Below the pieces are notes generated by a model. It saw nothing but the letters and a program-made list of their open reading frames with translations. It did no database searches and was not told where the DNA came from. The translations under genes were made by a program, and so were the position numbers. DNA of 64,000 bases from Chlorops oryzae (Eukaryota > Arthropoda > Insecta > Diptera > Chloropidae): positions 49,045,979 to 49,109,978 of the forward strand of contig CM035808.1 in the NCBI GenBank assembly GCA_020466095.1. Direction: 5' to 3'. Positions 46,706-57,166 of this stretch are shown here, piece by piece. Numbering within the stretch: the stretch's first letter is position 1; each line of letters starts with the position of its first letter.

Positions 46706-47118
46706 TGTTAAGATATTAGTGTTGTTTTAATAAAACGCATAAAGTTCCGTTTTAATTGTTCTTCTCCACTCAGTTTTATTACAACTGAAAATTTATTACA
46801 ATTCAAAATTAAAATTAACTTAAAAATATTCTTAAAATTACTTAAAACTAGGTTCGCTGACGCGAACTCTGCTGCAGTCGCATTCCCCCGCTGCCGTCTT
46901 TTCTCTTCAGTTTCTGCTGACGTCTTCTTCTTGCGCAACTTTTCTTTCGCTCACTTTGGGCTCGCATTCTAGGTCTTCCATATTTTGCTGGAATGCATTT
47001 TTGTCTTGCACTCAACTGCCCCAATTTAGAGTTTTTAGGCCGTTGGTGCTTATTGTCTTCTTTTTTCTGCTTTCGCTCAGCACAGTGGCCTCACGATACT
47101 TGTGACATGATCACAACA
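46706..47118 (-). repeat. 5' LTR of the gypsy element
   Basis: 413 bp, identical by eye to the 3' LTR at 35283-35695. It would carry the element's promoter. It is followed on the plus strand by the second CGAC target copy. Confidence 0.92.
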
Positions 47119-47744
47119 CGACATTATGAGCGCACTATGTTTTGCTTCTCCATTTGTGGGCGTGGCAGTGGCAGGGCCACATAAATTATTTCCCTACACC
47201 TTTCATTCGCCTTGGTGAACCTATGTTGCGAATTTGAAGCTTCTACGCCTTTTACTTTACAAGTTACGATAAGCCCTTATTTGTGGGCTTATTTTTGGGC
47301 GTGGCTCACGGAGGGCGGCGTCCATTTTTGTCCAGGATATGTTCCTTTTTGTAGTTTACCAGTACACCAAATATCAATGGAATGTGTTGAGTGGTTCGCA
47401 AGTTACAAGCATTTTACTGAAAACACATTATATTCATTTGTGGGCGTGGCAGTGGGCGGATTTCTTCCATTTTTACTTAGGATCATACTCAGATCCCGAT
47501 ATACCTGTGTGCCAAATTTCGACTTGATTGGTCCAGCCGTTTCGGAGGAGATCGGACCACGGACGGACGGACAGACGGACGGACGGACGGACAGACAGAC
47601 GGACGGAGGGACATGTCTTAATCGATTCAGTTTTTGATCCTGATCATTTCTATATATATATATGTCTATATCTCCGGAGCTTAGTTCTCCCTGTTACAAG
47701 ATTCGCACAAAACTAATATACCCCGCTTACGCTGGGTATAAAAA

Positions 47745-48808
47745 CTGATAATATTGACCTTTCCACTTCAAAGATCACTTCAATAATGAAATTCCACTGC
47801 ACGATGCTCAACGATTCGCGGCGACAAAATTTCCCGTTAATTTGACAAAATTCCAAAATTCAGAAAAATTTATGTTCACCGATGCTTCCTATTTGTGTTT
47901 TAGGAATTCGGTTGTTGTTAGTCCAATAGCCCTGAATTCATCGCTTACTTTTTAATAAATAGTGTATGAGTCAGTAAGAGCTCACGCAAATGTAAAAAAA
48001 AAAAATTCCTCGTCTCCTGCCCCGCAAGGCATTACTATCACACTTACCAATTTCAGGTCTGAAACCACTTGCTACTGGGCAGGCCTTCCCTATGCCTCTC
48101 ATGAACAGGCAGAAAGTGAGGTGTTCAAAACATTTTTGGTTTTGCGTTTTGCTTTTGCTTTTACATTTTAGTTCAATCCTGAAAATATGCTACTTTTTGA
48201 TATAAAACAAACGCTATTCTTTGAACACATCACCTTTTCCCTGCTCAATGACTGCCAAGAAAATTGTCTCCTACATATATGTATGTTAAATATTCAGAAA
48301 TGATTGCATTCTTTAACACGTCTGCTAGAGTCTATGACAAAAATCCCAAAACTGCTCCAAATTCTGACTTTTTCGAAATATTTCAATGATATTATATTTA
48401 GAATTTTAGCTTACGTCTGTGCCTCCGATTAGAATTAAAAAAATTTTTAAAAATAGGCGTGGAAAAGGGGCGTTTTTTATAAAGAAATTGAAAAAAATTT
48501 GGTTACTACAATATTCTGTCCTAATGGTCCTATTTTTGTGCGTGTTTTCAAAATTATTTATACATGTCATTACAAATGGGCGTAGAAAAGGGGCAATGTT
48601 CATACAAAAAATTCAACAAAATTCGGTTACTGGGGCCCCTTATGGCCTTAAAATGCTGATTATTCTTTTTTTTCGATCTTAAGAAAGCATCTAAGAATAT
48701 GATCAAATCCTTACCTAAGAGGTCAGATCTGATCTTTGTGCATGCGGACAACTACTGGACCATTTTTCTTATGATCATAGGAACTAAGGGCATAGCGACA
48801 GAAAGAGT
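47745..48808. other. INE-like fragments and spacer, no gene
   Basis: 48330-48620 resembles the 3' half of the INE-like copy at 32340-32700 (GCTCCAAATTCTGACTTTTT, GGGCGT units). The rest is unassigned. No host frame is recognisable. Confidence 0.45.
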
Positions 48809-49283
48809 GCTTATATTGGGCACAGTGGTGTATTGAATAATTATGAGATATTAACGAAAAAAACTTTGTGGGGCCAGAGGAAGTTTAGAGAGTTATGAAC
48901 CAAAATCTCAAAAAATCCGAAAAATTCATGACGCCCGATTTAAATGAAAACTTATATATAGAATAAGTGAAAAATTCGTAGAATTTTGGCGCTAAAATTT
49001 TTCCAGAAAACTGATTAAAGCTAGTCCTTTTTGGACCAGTTTGGAACTAGACCCAAACTAGACTAGTTGTAGGTAGTTAGTTTTTTTCTTAATTTTAGCG
49101 GCAAAATTGTAAGAACTTTTCACTTAATCTATATATAAATTTTCATTGAAATCGGGCGTCATGAATTTTTCGGATTTTTTGGGTTTTTGGTCCAAAACTC
49201 TTTAAACTTTCGCTTGCCCCCAAAATTTTTTTAGTTAATGTCTCATAATTATTCAATATACCACTGTTGCCGATATAAGCACT
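48809..49283. repeat. Foldback element
   Basis: Inverted arms of about 180 nt: GTGCTTATAT, CAGTGGTGTATTGAATAATT and CATGACGCCCGATTT at the left are matched in reverse order at the right. The centre holds CTAGTCC/GGACCAG and CTAGACCCAAACTAGACTAG motifs. The class is unknown; CAGTGG at the inner boundary hints at hAT. Confidence 0.6.
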
Positions 49284-50177
49284 ACCAAAGCACTCTCTCT
49301 CTCTTGATACGCCCTTCCTCCGAACCCTATTATTCTAGTTGACCGCATTTGAGATAGATACGAGATGATTCTCAGAGCTTGAAGAATTTTAGGACCCGTT
49401 TGTGAACCTGTACTTCCTTCATTTTTGATTAATCGCATTATTTCATTTTGAACCCAAATCTTCCCTATGTATAGTTCACTTTTTTAAGAGCGAGTTTTTG
49501 CCTGTGTTTCCATCATTATAGAATTTGCTCAAGTGATGTGAAATTCCAAATGTTCAGAGAATAAGTGGGCATATCTTTGCTCTTATCGGAGAAATGATAA
49601 GAGTGTGCATGAAAACTGTATATGTGTGCTGATATAGGCCTGTAAACAGCTCCAAATATTTGTTCTTTTTAAGCGATAAGGAAGAAAATGCGTCCGTTGA
49701 AAAAGAAATCTTGTTCAGTCGCTGCGAAAGCACCGCCAAGAAGACAAGCCACGTCAATTTTCAATTAAAAATATTTTCCATTCGAAATAAATATTCGTAT
49801 CTGCGGGTAAGTCGATTCCGGGGTGTTTGAGTTATTATAATATCATGAATCTTATTGTACAATTGCTGCAAATTCAGTTCATGAAAGTTGCTTTCTTCTG
49901 ATTTTTGGTTCTTTGGAATGGAGTTTGAACAAGTGGATATTTTGTCAACATTAACCGCTCGTCTTTATATGCGCACTTGCAGGTTATACCCTAGCAAAGC
50001 AAATATGTGTTTTTTTTAATTCATTCTGGTATTGAAGAATTTACTCGCCATTTGCATATTTACAATTTAAATGGCATACATCAGAGATTTGTTCAAGTGC
50101 TAATCTCGAAACTTTGCAAGTTGGCGTAGCGCAGTCTGCAAAGCAATGTAAGAAAAATGCATTGAGAATATTCATAT
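49284..50177. other. No gene seen
   Basis: AT-rich, unassigned sequence with no recognisable protein or RNA gene. Confidence 0.4.
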
Positions 50178-50673
50178 GGGCAATTCCATTTGTTGGTACG
50201 TTACACTTTTTTTAATTTTGGGCACATAACTTCTTAAGTTTTTTTAACACGATGTCGAGCTTTTCCAGTAAATAAAGATAGGCATGAGTTCTAGAAAATA
50301 CAATATTTAATTTTGAAAAAAGTCCATGGGGCATCCTGGTAATGCTGATTAAAAGGCGTTGGTACGTTACAAATTTTTCAAGCTGTTTTGAGAGAGCGGC
50401 AGATATTCTGAAGACTCTGCTCTCCTACTGAATGTAGTTTTACAAAATTTTTATGAATTATGTAAAAAAGGTTACCTTCGATGATTTGCATTAAAAAACC
50501 CAAGAAATATGTGTTGATAAATTTTAAAAAATATCATACGCCTGTTGGTACGTTACGTTGGTATGTTACATAAAAATTTTTGAAATCGAACTGTCATAGA
50601 GATATCAAAGTAAAAAAAAATTTTACAAAAGACCTAAATCTATAAAATTAACCTTCTGAATAGTATAGAAGCT

Positions 50674-50940
50674 TTTTATGCCCGGCAGACTTTGTGTGCC
50701 GGGAATACTATCTTTTTGCATCTGTTTGAAACACCCAGGTGTTTCATCAAATGAGGGTACCGCCTGCTCATCAAGTAAAAAAATTAGGCGTGATCGTTTA
50801 TCCTTTAAAACTGTGTATGTCCAAAACAGGGTTGGATCGACGGTGGCTATATCGGGTTTGCACCCCCCTTTGGGAAATTTTGATGGTTTGGATGGTTTGG
50901 GCGTATCAAAGACTTCTATCCAACAAATATAAAAAATCAG
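50674..50940 (+). repeat. INE-like head fragment
   Basis: TTTTTATGCCCGGCAGAC with a stem-loop (CCCGGCAGACTTTGTGTGCCGGG is a hairpin at 50680-50702), then GTTTGAAACACCCAGG. This resembles the start of the copy at 31068. No 3' end is seen. Confidence 0.35.
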
Positions 50941-50943
50941 GTG

Positions 50944-51161
50944 TGTGATTGGATTCCCGGGAATTCATATCCCCGGGAAATTGAAATAAAAACTCGGGAA
51001 TTTAAATATGTTCGAAATTTTTTAATTCGAAAATTTTATCGTATAGCCGCTCTTTTGTTTTTGACAATGTCATTTCTTTCAAAATTTCCATACATTCTTC
51101 AAAATATTGGAGGAACGAAATTCGCTTTCCCCAAAATTTGGGGAAAGGGAATCCAATCACA
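50944..51161. repeat. Inverted-repeat element
   Basis: TGTGATTGGATTCCC at the left is matched by GGGAATCCAATCACA at the right. CCCGGGAATTC motifs near the left end recall the repeat at 24028-24215. It is a probable MITE nested in the element at 50178-51801. Confidence 0.5.
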
Positions 51162-51815
51162 TGCCCGAATAAAAAATTTACAAACTAATTTTCAAGTTAC
51201 ATAGATCTTAGCACATTTGAAACTGCGACCGGTACCTTATCAGGCTAACAATCATGAAAGCGTTGGTACGTTACAGCTTTTTAATGCAATTTCAAATTAA
51301 AAATAACCCACAAATTTAATTTTTTTAACGGTATTCTTTGAACAATTTCGAATACTTAGAGGAAAAAATAAAGAGCATTTATTTCATCGACATGCTTTAC
51401 TTTGACACTAACTTTGTTGCATTTAGCGTTGGTATGTTACACAAACTTTGCGGCCAAATGCAACACTGTCTGAGTCGCTTAAAATTATACTTTTCGTACT
51501 TTTGCCAGCTTAATCTAAAGCTCTTGATTGTTAACCATAATTGGGCTTAGTTAATAATAAAAAAATATATACATGTTTTATTTGCTGACCTTGGGAACAT
51601 TTTCGACGTTTGACATTTTTCTTCGAATAATTTAAGCTTTTCACAAAACACGCGTGTCCACTTGCGAAAAAAGGATGCACTATATGAATTTGACAGTAAC
51701 GTATAGATTACATATCTGTTCAACTATTATTGATATTTTTTTCCAACTTTAATCGAAAAAATTTTTTTTTTCTTCTCATCGATTTCTGTGGAATTGCCCA
51801 TATGTATGTACACTA

Positions 51816-52378
51816 GGGCGTGTCAGACGTGAAAAAAATTAAGAATTTCGAAGTCGCTCGCAAACGAAGATAATGTAAATCGAAAAATTTGGGCATCATT
51901 TAAAATTTTTTGAATTGAGTTTTAGAGGTCGCTAAGAGGACATTTTTCAATTTGACAGCTTTTTCTGTATACTTTTAGGGGCAGAAAACACAAAAATTGA
52001 TTTCAATTTATGGTTTTTCCGGGAAGAGTTCGATGTTTTGTCGATCAATTGATTCATAATATGTTTCAGCGATTCGAAAACATTTTTTGCATATTTTGTT
52101 TTTGTAACATTGTGCAATATTTTAGAGGTCATGTTTTGTAAACAAAATTTTGACGACTATTTTTGAAAGTGCTCGATGAGTATAACAACGCCTCATACTC
52201 AGTTTTGTCAGTTTTTTTTACAAAAATTTGTCGCACTGTGTAATTGACTGAAATTTTGCCTTATGGACAAAGTTTGAATTTTTGTCTTAAATGCCAGAAT
52301 TTTTTTTCCTTATATTCCTTTTTAAACCCCGTCGTTTTCGAAATTCAACACTTTTTTCACGTTTGAAACTTCCTAATG
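51816..52378. repeat. Imperfect inverted-repeat element
   Basis: CACTAGGGCGTGTCAGACGT at the left and ACGTTTGAAACTTCCTAATG at the right are partial complements, each followed inward by GTGAAAAAA and GAATTTCGAA motifs. TA flanks are possible. It is a decayed MITE. Confidence 0.4.
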
Positions 52379-52625
52379 TATATCCATGCATGCATACACA
52401 CAAACGACAGAGCAGACCATCGCATTAAGCCTGCCCAGTAGTCAGTAGGTCGCCCCCGATATTTGTGACATGCCAAAGTGCCAGTCCTTGATGACTAGCC
52501 ATTTCACCTACCACATGAACCTGAAAGAGTAGATAGGCCTCAGCTCACATTTCCCTATTCGCTGCGTAGGATTGTTTTTCCTGTTGTCTGCTTTTACCTC
52601 GCATTCTGATCATTTACCCGTCAAG

Positions 52626-52699
52626 CGTTCGATAGCGCAGTGGTTCAAATGATTACACGATAGCCGGGAGGTTCGGGGTTCAATCCCTGCGGGCGGCGG
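52626..52699 (+). repeat. tRNA-like sequence T1
   Basis: An A-box-like TAGCGCAGTGG and a B-box GGGGTTCAATCCC lie about 44 nt apart, as in tRNA genes. A T5 run follows. The T stem keeps only three pairs and the acceptor stem does not form, so a working tRNA is unlikely. Confidence 0.5.
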
Positions 52700-52936
52700 G
52701 AATTTTTCCTAAATTTTTTACTTTTTTTATAAATTAGAGTTTTTTTTTTGTTCATAGTTCAGTTATTTTGGAAGACAAACATTTTCCCCTAAATTTTTAA
52801 GGTTTTATTATTATTTTTTTTTTTAATGGTTCATTTTCAAGTAAACAATTTTTGGAGTGAAAATATTTGTTAAATACGTTCCCAAAATCTGAGCAACGCT
52901 AAACTCAAGTGAGCATTTTGAGCAAGAAATTAAATT

Positions 52937-53011
52937 CGTTCGTTTAGCGTAATGGTTAAGGCGTTCGCCCAGCGATCTGGTGGTCAGCGGTTCGAGGCTC
53001 GGTGGTGGCGA
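52937..53011 (+). repeat. tRNA-like sequence T2
   Basis: An A-box-like TTAGCGTAATGGTTAAGGCG and a B-box-like GCGGTTCGAGGC. It is preceded by ACTCAAGTGAGCATTTTGA, a leader shared with T3 and T4. No complete cloverleaf can be drawn. Confidence 0.5.
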
Positions 53012-53644
53012 GAAAATTTAAGAGAAGTAAAAAAAGTTTTAAAATAAAAAATAGATAAACAAAAAAATATAATAATTAATAAAATAATAAAATATATAAA
53101 TTTAAATAAATTCAAATCAAAAAATGAAGTTTTTCTTTTTTCTCAGTCGCTTGTGCTAGGCCATTTTCTTGCCCCTTTTCGCTAGCGAAATGACAGGTTA
53201 AAGGGGGCGCATAAAAGGACGACCTGTCCCCGGCAATGAGATCGTTATGTTAAATTCGCTAGCGTCTTGGATAGGAAAGGGACCGATCCCCGACACCCAG
53301 TGACTAGTGAAATCGCTAGTGTTGTGGTGGCTCCGCTGACTACTGGGTGCTTTCTACGAGGGCAGGAATTCCCACAAACATCAATGCAACATTCAAATAT
53401 CCCTATAGGAAGTATGTCGATAATTGTCGCACAGCGAGTTAAGCTCCACCAGAGAAAAAGTCTCTAGTGCAAATGGGTACAGTTAATCAACTATGAGCGA
53501 GTAGAGTTTGACTAGTGCAAAAGCCACCAGTATACTTCTAGTTCAAAAGTCAATTAAAAGTTCACACACCCAGAAAAATTCTTAAAACAACAATGCAAAA
53601 CACTTGTTTTAGAATGAAAACGTCAAGTAAGCATTTTTATCTTG

Positions 53645-53727
53645 TGTGGTTAGATGCTAAGCTAGTGCATTGTTAAGACTTCCGCGCAACAACTCTAAGG
53701 TTTCCGGTTCAAGTCCGGCACGGATAA
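53645..53727 (+). repeat. tRNA-like sequence T3
   Basis: A strong B-box and T arm, CCGGTTCAAGTCCGG (53704-53718), forms four perfect pairs. The 5' half is a poor A-box. It is preceded by GTCAAGTAAGCATTTTTAT and followed by a long T run. Confidence 0.5.
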
Positions 53728-53947
53728 ATTTACCGAAAACTATTTTTTTTTTATTCGGATGTTATTTTTTTTTTTTTTTTTGTTATTTACCAAGTTAACC
53801 TCCCTATTCAGGAAAACATTTTAAACTTAAAAGGCTGACAAATTACAATTTTTGTATAGAAAATTTGATTTTTGTCAGCATTTTAAATTTAAAAAGTTTT
53901 TCTGCCTGAGCAACTCAAGTAAGCATTTCGATCAGTGAGTTGAAATT

Positions 53948-54021
53948 GGCTTGGTTAGCTCAATGCATTTAAGCGTTTGCTCAAAGAACGAGATGTTGTA
54001 AGTTCGAACCTCAGCCGAGTC
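53948..54021 (+). repeat. tRNA-like sequence T4 (best cloverleaf)
   Basis: 74 nt. The acceptor halves GGCTTGG and CCGAGTC pair at all seven positions (two G-U). D stem GCT/AGC gives three pairs, an anticodon-stem-like CTC/GAG encloses a 7-nt loop, and the T loop is TTCGAAC with three of five T-stem pairs. The loop lacks U33 and offers no sensible anticodon. It is preceded by GAGCAACTCAAGTAAGCATT. It is a tRNA relic or a tRNA-shaped element. Confidence 0.55.
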
Positions 54022-54423
54022 AAAATAGTTGACAGAATTTAAAAGACAAAAAGCATATACATAAAGAACACAAAAAAAAGGAAAAAAAAACAATTACAAA
54101 AATTTTTATTTTTTAAATTTTTCTCAAAATGCTCCAACAATTTTAATTCTTGAACAAAGTATCGATAGAGAGCTATCGAGCTATCGACACATGACGTCCA
54201 AGTGACTATTGATTCAGTAGTAATTAACTATATCCAAAAAGATCAATTCACCCCTAAAACTCTACTTCTGCACTAGTTCAAACGCGACTGTCGATTTTCG
54301 AATGACACCTCAGAGTAAAAGTTGACAGTTCAATGCATTGGCGGGGAAATTACGAGCGAGTAGTACTGTTGATTTAGGGAGTAGTTGAAGACTACTTCTG
54401 CACTAGTTCAATTTCCTGCAGGG

Positions 54424-54924
54424 ATGTGAAACGAATTTCAGTTGTAACTCGTTTCATATGTTTTCATTTGTTGAATATTTGCAAGAATTTCTGAGCTATT
54501 GGAAACCTGTCATTAGCCTAGGAATTTTTTTTCGGACGATGTTTTTGAATATGATAACATGTTATTATCAATAGAGCCGCAATTTTTTAGGATTATGTCA
54601 AAATGGTGAAAAATGCCAAATGCGGCTGCAGTGGAATTAGCCCCTTAATCTTTCTCGTAAATGCTTGAAACTATGAAACGAATTTTTTGAAGATAGAAGA
54701 TCTCTTGTGATAAGAAAAATGAGGGAAATGCGCACATACAGACCGACATACGCAAAGACTTTGCCAATTCGAATCCCTCTCTTTTAATTTCACTTTCTGT
54801 GATCAAACTTGTGTGGTTTGAACACGGGAATGAATGAACGCAATACATACATACATATCTACCCAGAAAACATTTTCTGAGTGCTCCGAAATATGAGTTC
54901 GAAATGAGTCTGAAATATATACAA
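54424..54924. other. No gene seen
   Basis: A unique-looking spacer with a short (ACAT)n run near 54843-54856. Nothing recognisable is encoded. Confidence 0.4.
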
Positions 54925-55832
54925 AACTAGCGTTACCCGGCGCGCGTTGCTACGCCCCCAATTGAAAGTCGATTTAATGGAAACTCAGTAGTTTTATTGC
55001 ATATGATAATTATAATATTTTACTTCGTGACAGACAGATTTCAAACTTCTTAATTTTTTTAAATTCAATAAAAAAAACCTTCAGATTGGTTCCAAAGATG
55101 AATTTACATTTGTCCGTCGACATCTTTGGAATCTCAGGCGACTCCTGGAAAAAGAACTAATTTCCTTATAGTATTGTAGGATTGCCAAAGGATCTATACA
55201 AAAATCTTTAAAAAATCCTCCATATTGAATCTGGATATATTATTTGAATGTATCCTTTGAAATCTTTTGAACATCATATCACTCTTGAAACTAAAAAGAT
55301 GACAGTTTTCCTTACAGGATTATAGGATATGGCAAATCATCATCTACACAATTAAAAACATCTCTATTAAATAGAAATTTTGAATTTCATGCGACTCCTG
55401 GAAAAAGGACTAATTTCTTTACAGGATTGTAGGATTGTCAATGGATCTATACAATTAAAAAACCTTTAAGAAATCCTCCATATTGAATCTGGATATATTA
55501 TTTGAATGTATCCGTTGAAATCTTTTTAACTTCAGGTCACTGTTCAAACCAAAAAGATGACAGTTTTCGTTACAGGATTGTAGGATATGCCAAACCAACA
55601 TCTAAACAATCAACATTTAAAGAATTTCAAAAATCTCTATTAAATAGAACTGCGTTTATTTTTTAACAATCTTTAAAGAAATCTTCCGCATCTATACCAA
55701 GCTAAAATTTACGTGTCGAAAAGGGGTGCGTAAAATTTCATCGTTTAAAAATAAGAAACTTAGCTCCTTCTTTTTTTTTGCTGAAGGACTTGGAGGACCT
55801 TTCTTTCCACGGATCCTTTTCATTTTTTCTCC

Positions 55833-57166
55833 TTTTTATACCCAGCGTAAGCGGGGTATATTAGTTTTGTGCAAATCTTGTAACAGGGAGAATTAAGCTC
55901 CGGAGATATAGAAAAATATATATAGAAATGATCAGGATCAAAAACTGAATCGATTTAGACATGTCCGTCTGTCCGTCTGTCCGTCTGTCCGTCTGTCCGT
56001 CTGTCCGTCTGTCCGTCTGTCCGTCCGTCCGTGGTCGGATCTCCTCCGAAACGACTGAACCAATGAAGTCGAAATTTGGCACACATGTATATCGGGGTCC
56101 GAGTATGATCCTAAGTAAAAATGGGAGACATCCGCCCACTGCCACGCCCACAAATGAATTTATTGTGTTTTCAATAAAATGCTTGTAACTTGCGAACCAC
56201 TCAACACATTCCATTGATATTTGGTGTGCTGGTAAACTACGAAAAGGGACATATCCTGGCAAAAAATGGACGCCGCCCTCCTCGAGCCACGCCCACAAAT
56301 AAGCCCAAAAATAAGGGCTTATCGTAACTTGTGAAGTAAAAGGCGTAGAAGCTTCAAATTCGCACCATAGGTTGTCCAAGGCAAATGAAAGGTGTAGGAA
56401 CAAAAATTTGTATAGCCCGCCCACTGCCACGCCCACAAATAGAGAATTTTCATAACTTCCGAAGTAAAAGGCGTAGAAGCTTCAAATTCACAACATAGGT
56501 TCACCAAGGCGAATGAAAGGTGTAGGAAAATTTTTTTTATGGCCCGCCCATTGCCACGCCCACAAATGAAGAGTTTTCGTAACTTCCGAAGTAAAAGGCG
56601 TAGAAGCTTCGAATTCGCAACATAGGTTCACCAAGGCGAATGAAAGGTGAAGGAAAAAATTTAATGCGGCCCGCCCACTGCCACGCCCACAAATGAAGAT
56701 TTTTCGTAACTTCCGAAGTAAAAGGCGTAGAAGCTTCAAATTCGCAACCTAGGTTCACCAAGGCGAATGAAAGGTGTAGGGAAATAATTTATGTTGCCCT
56801 CCCACTGCCACGCCCACAAATAAAGATTTTTCGTAACTTCCGAAGTAAAAGGCGTCGAAGCTTCAAATTCGCAACATAGGTTCACCAAGGCGAATGAAAG
56901 TTGTAGGAAAAATGTTTATATGGCCCGCCCACTGCCACGCCCAGAAATGAAGATTTTTCGTAACTTCCGAAGTAAAAGGCGTAGAATCTTCAAATTCGCA
57001 ACATAGGTTCACCAAGGCGAATGAAAGGTGTAGGGAAATAATTTATGTTTCCCTCCCACTGCCACGCCCACAAATAGAGAAGAAAAACATAGTGCGCTCA
57101 TAATGTCGGGACGCTGGGTATTTCAAAGTCGGGCTTGACCGACTTTAGCTTTCTTACTTGTTTTTT
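55833..57166 (+). mobile_element. INE-1/DINE-1-like repeat with expanded core
   Basis: The most complete copy in the window: TTTTTATACCCAGCGTAAGC, TTTGTGCAAATCTTGTAACA, (GTCCGTCT)n at 55964-56032, then core units, ending CTTTCTTACTTGTTTTTT. The core holds six to seven tandem units of about 127 bp (AAGGCGTAGAAGC starts near 56340, 56468, 56595, 56721, 56849 and 56977), each with CCACTGCCACGCCCACAAA. The 191-codon minus-strand frame is repeat, not a gene. Confidence 0.85.

Larger units (their letters stand above)
35283..47118 (-). mobile_element. Ty3/gypsy LTR retrotransposon
   Basis: An 11,836-bp element read on the minus strand. The two 413-bp LTRs start TG and end CA and appear identical base for base. 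A CGAC target duplication lies at 35279-35282 and 47119-47122. Order: 5' LTR (46706-47118), primer site, 3-kb leader, gag (43685-41565), protease-RT (about 41679-39460), RNase H-integrase (39418-37988), 2.3-kb untranslated stretch, polypurine tract, 3' LTR (35283-35695). RT before integrase defines Ty3/gypsy. No env-like frame is present. Identical LTRs imply a recent insertion. The single frame break in pol would stop this copy from making a full polyprotein unless it is a sequencing error. Confidence 0.93.
35224..47744 (-). mobile_element. INE-1/DINE-1-like repeat split by the gypsy element
   Basis: The repeat occupies 35224-35282 and 47119-47744. On the minus strand it begins TTTTTATACCCAGCGTAAGC and ends CTTTCTTACTTGTT. 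The gypsy insertion duplicated CGAC. Read through, the sequence before insertion matches the start of the copy at 55833-57166 on the other strand (CGTCCCGACATTATGAGCGC). Confidence 0.8.
50178..51801. mobile_element. Inverted-repeat element with GTTGGTAYGTTAC repeats
   Basis: The ends GGGCAATTCCA and TGGAATTGCCC are flanked by ATAT on both sides (50174-50177 and 51802-51805), a possible target duplication. Inside, GTTGGTACGTTAC or GTTGGTATGTTAC occurs six times in one orientation (starts 50192, 50358, 50544, 50557, 51262, 51428). Other repeats have inserted in the middle. It has no transposase. The superfamily is not recognised. Confidence 0.6.
52430..53366. mobile_element. Inverted-repeat element E1 with two tRNA-like modules
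   Basis: The ends CCTGCCCAGTAGTCAG (left) and CTGACTACTGGG ... GGGCAGG (right) are inverted with a small spacer on the right. It contains the tRNA-like sequences at 52626 and 52937. ACTAGT-type motifs occur near both ends, as in E2-E4. Boundaries are tentative. Confidence 0.45.
53401..54423. mobile_element. Inverted-repeat element E2 with two tRNA-like modules
   Basis: The left end reads CCCTATAGGAAG and the right end TTTCCTGCAGGG. The right subterminal arm (54261-54412) carries two copies of CTACTTCTGCACTAGTTCAA about 130 bp apart and recurs inverted at 59184-59335. It contains T3 and T4. The flanks share only AT, so target-duplication length is unclear. Confidence 0.55.

Noticed and set aside
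55961..56188. Short frame rich in PSVRLSVC repeats
   Set aside because: It is a translation of the INE microsatellite.
55861..56436. 191-codon minus-strand frame with apparent protein-like repeats
   Set aside because: It lies wholly within the INE-like repeat and its (GTCCGTCT)n microsatellite; similar frames appear in every copy.
56340..57110. CRISPR-like regular repeats
   Set aside because: The units are 127 bp and contiguous without unique spacers, in a eukaryotic repeat; this is a minisatellite.
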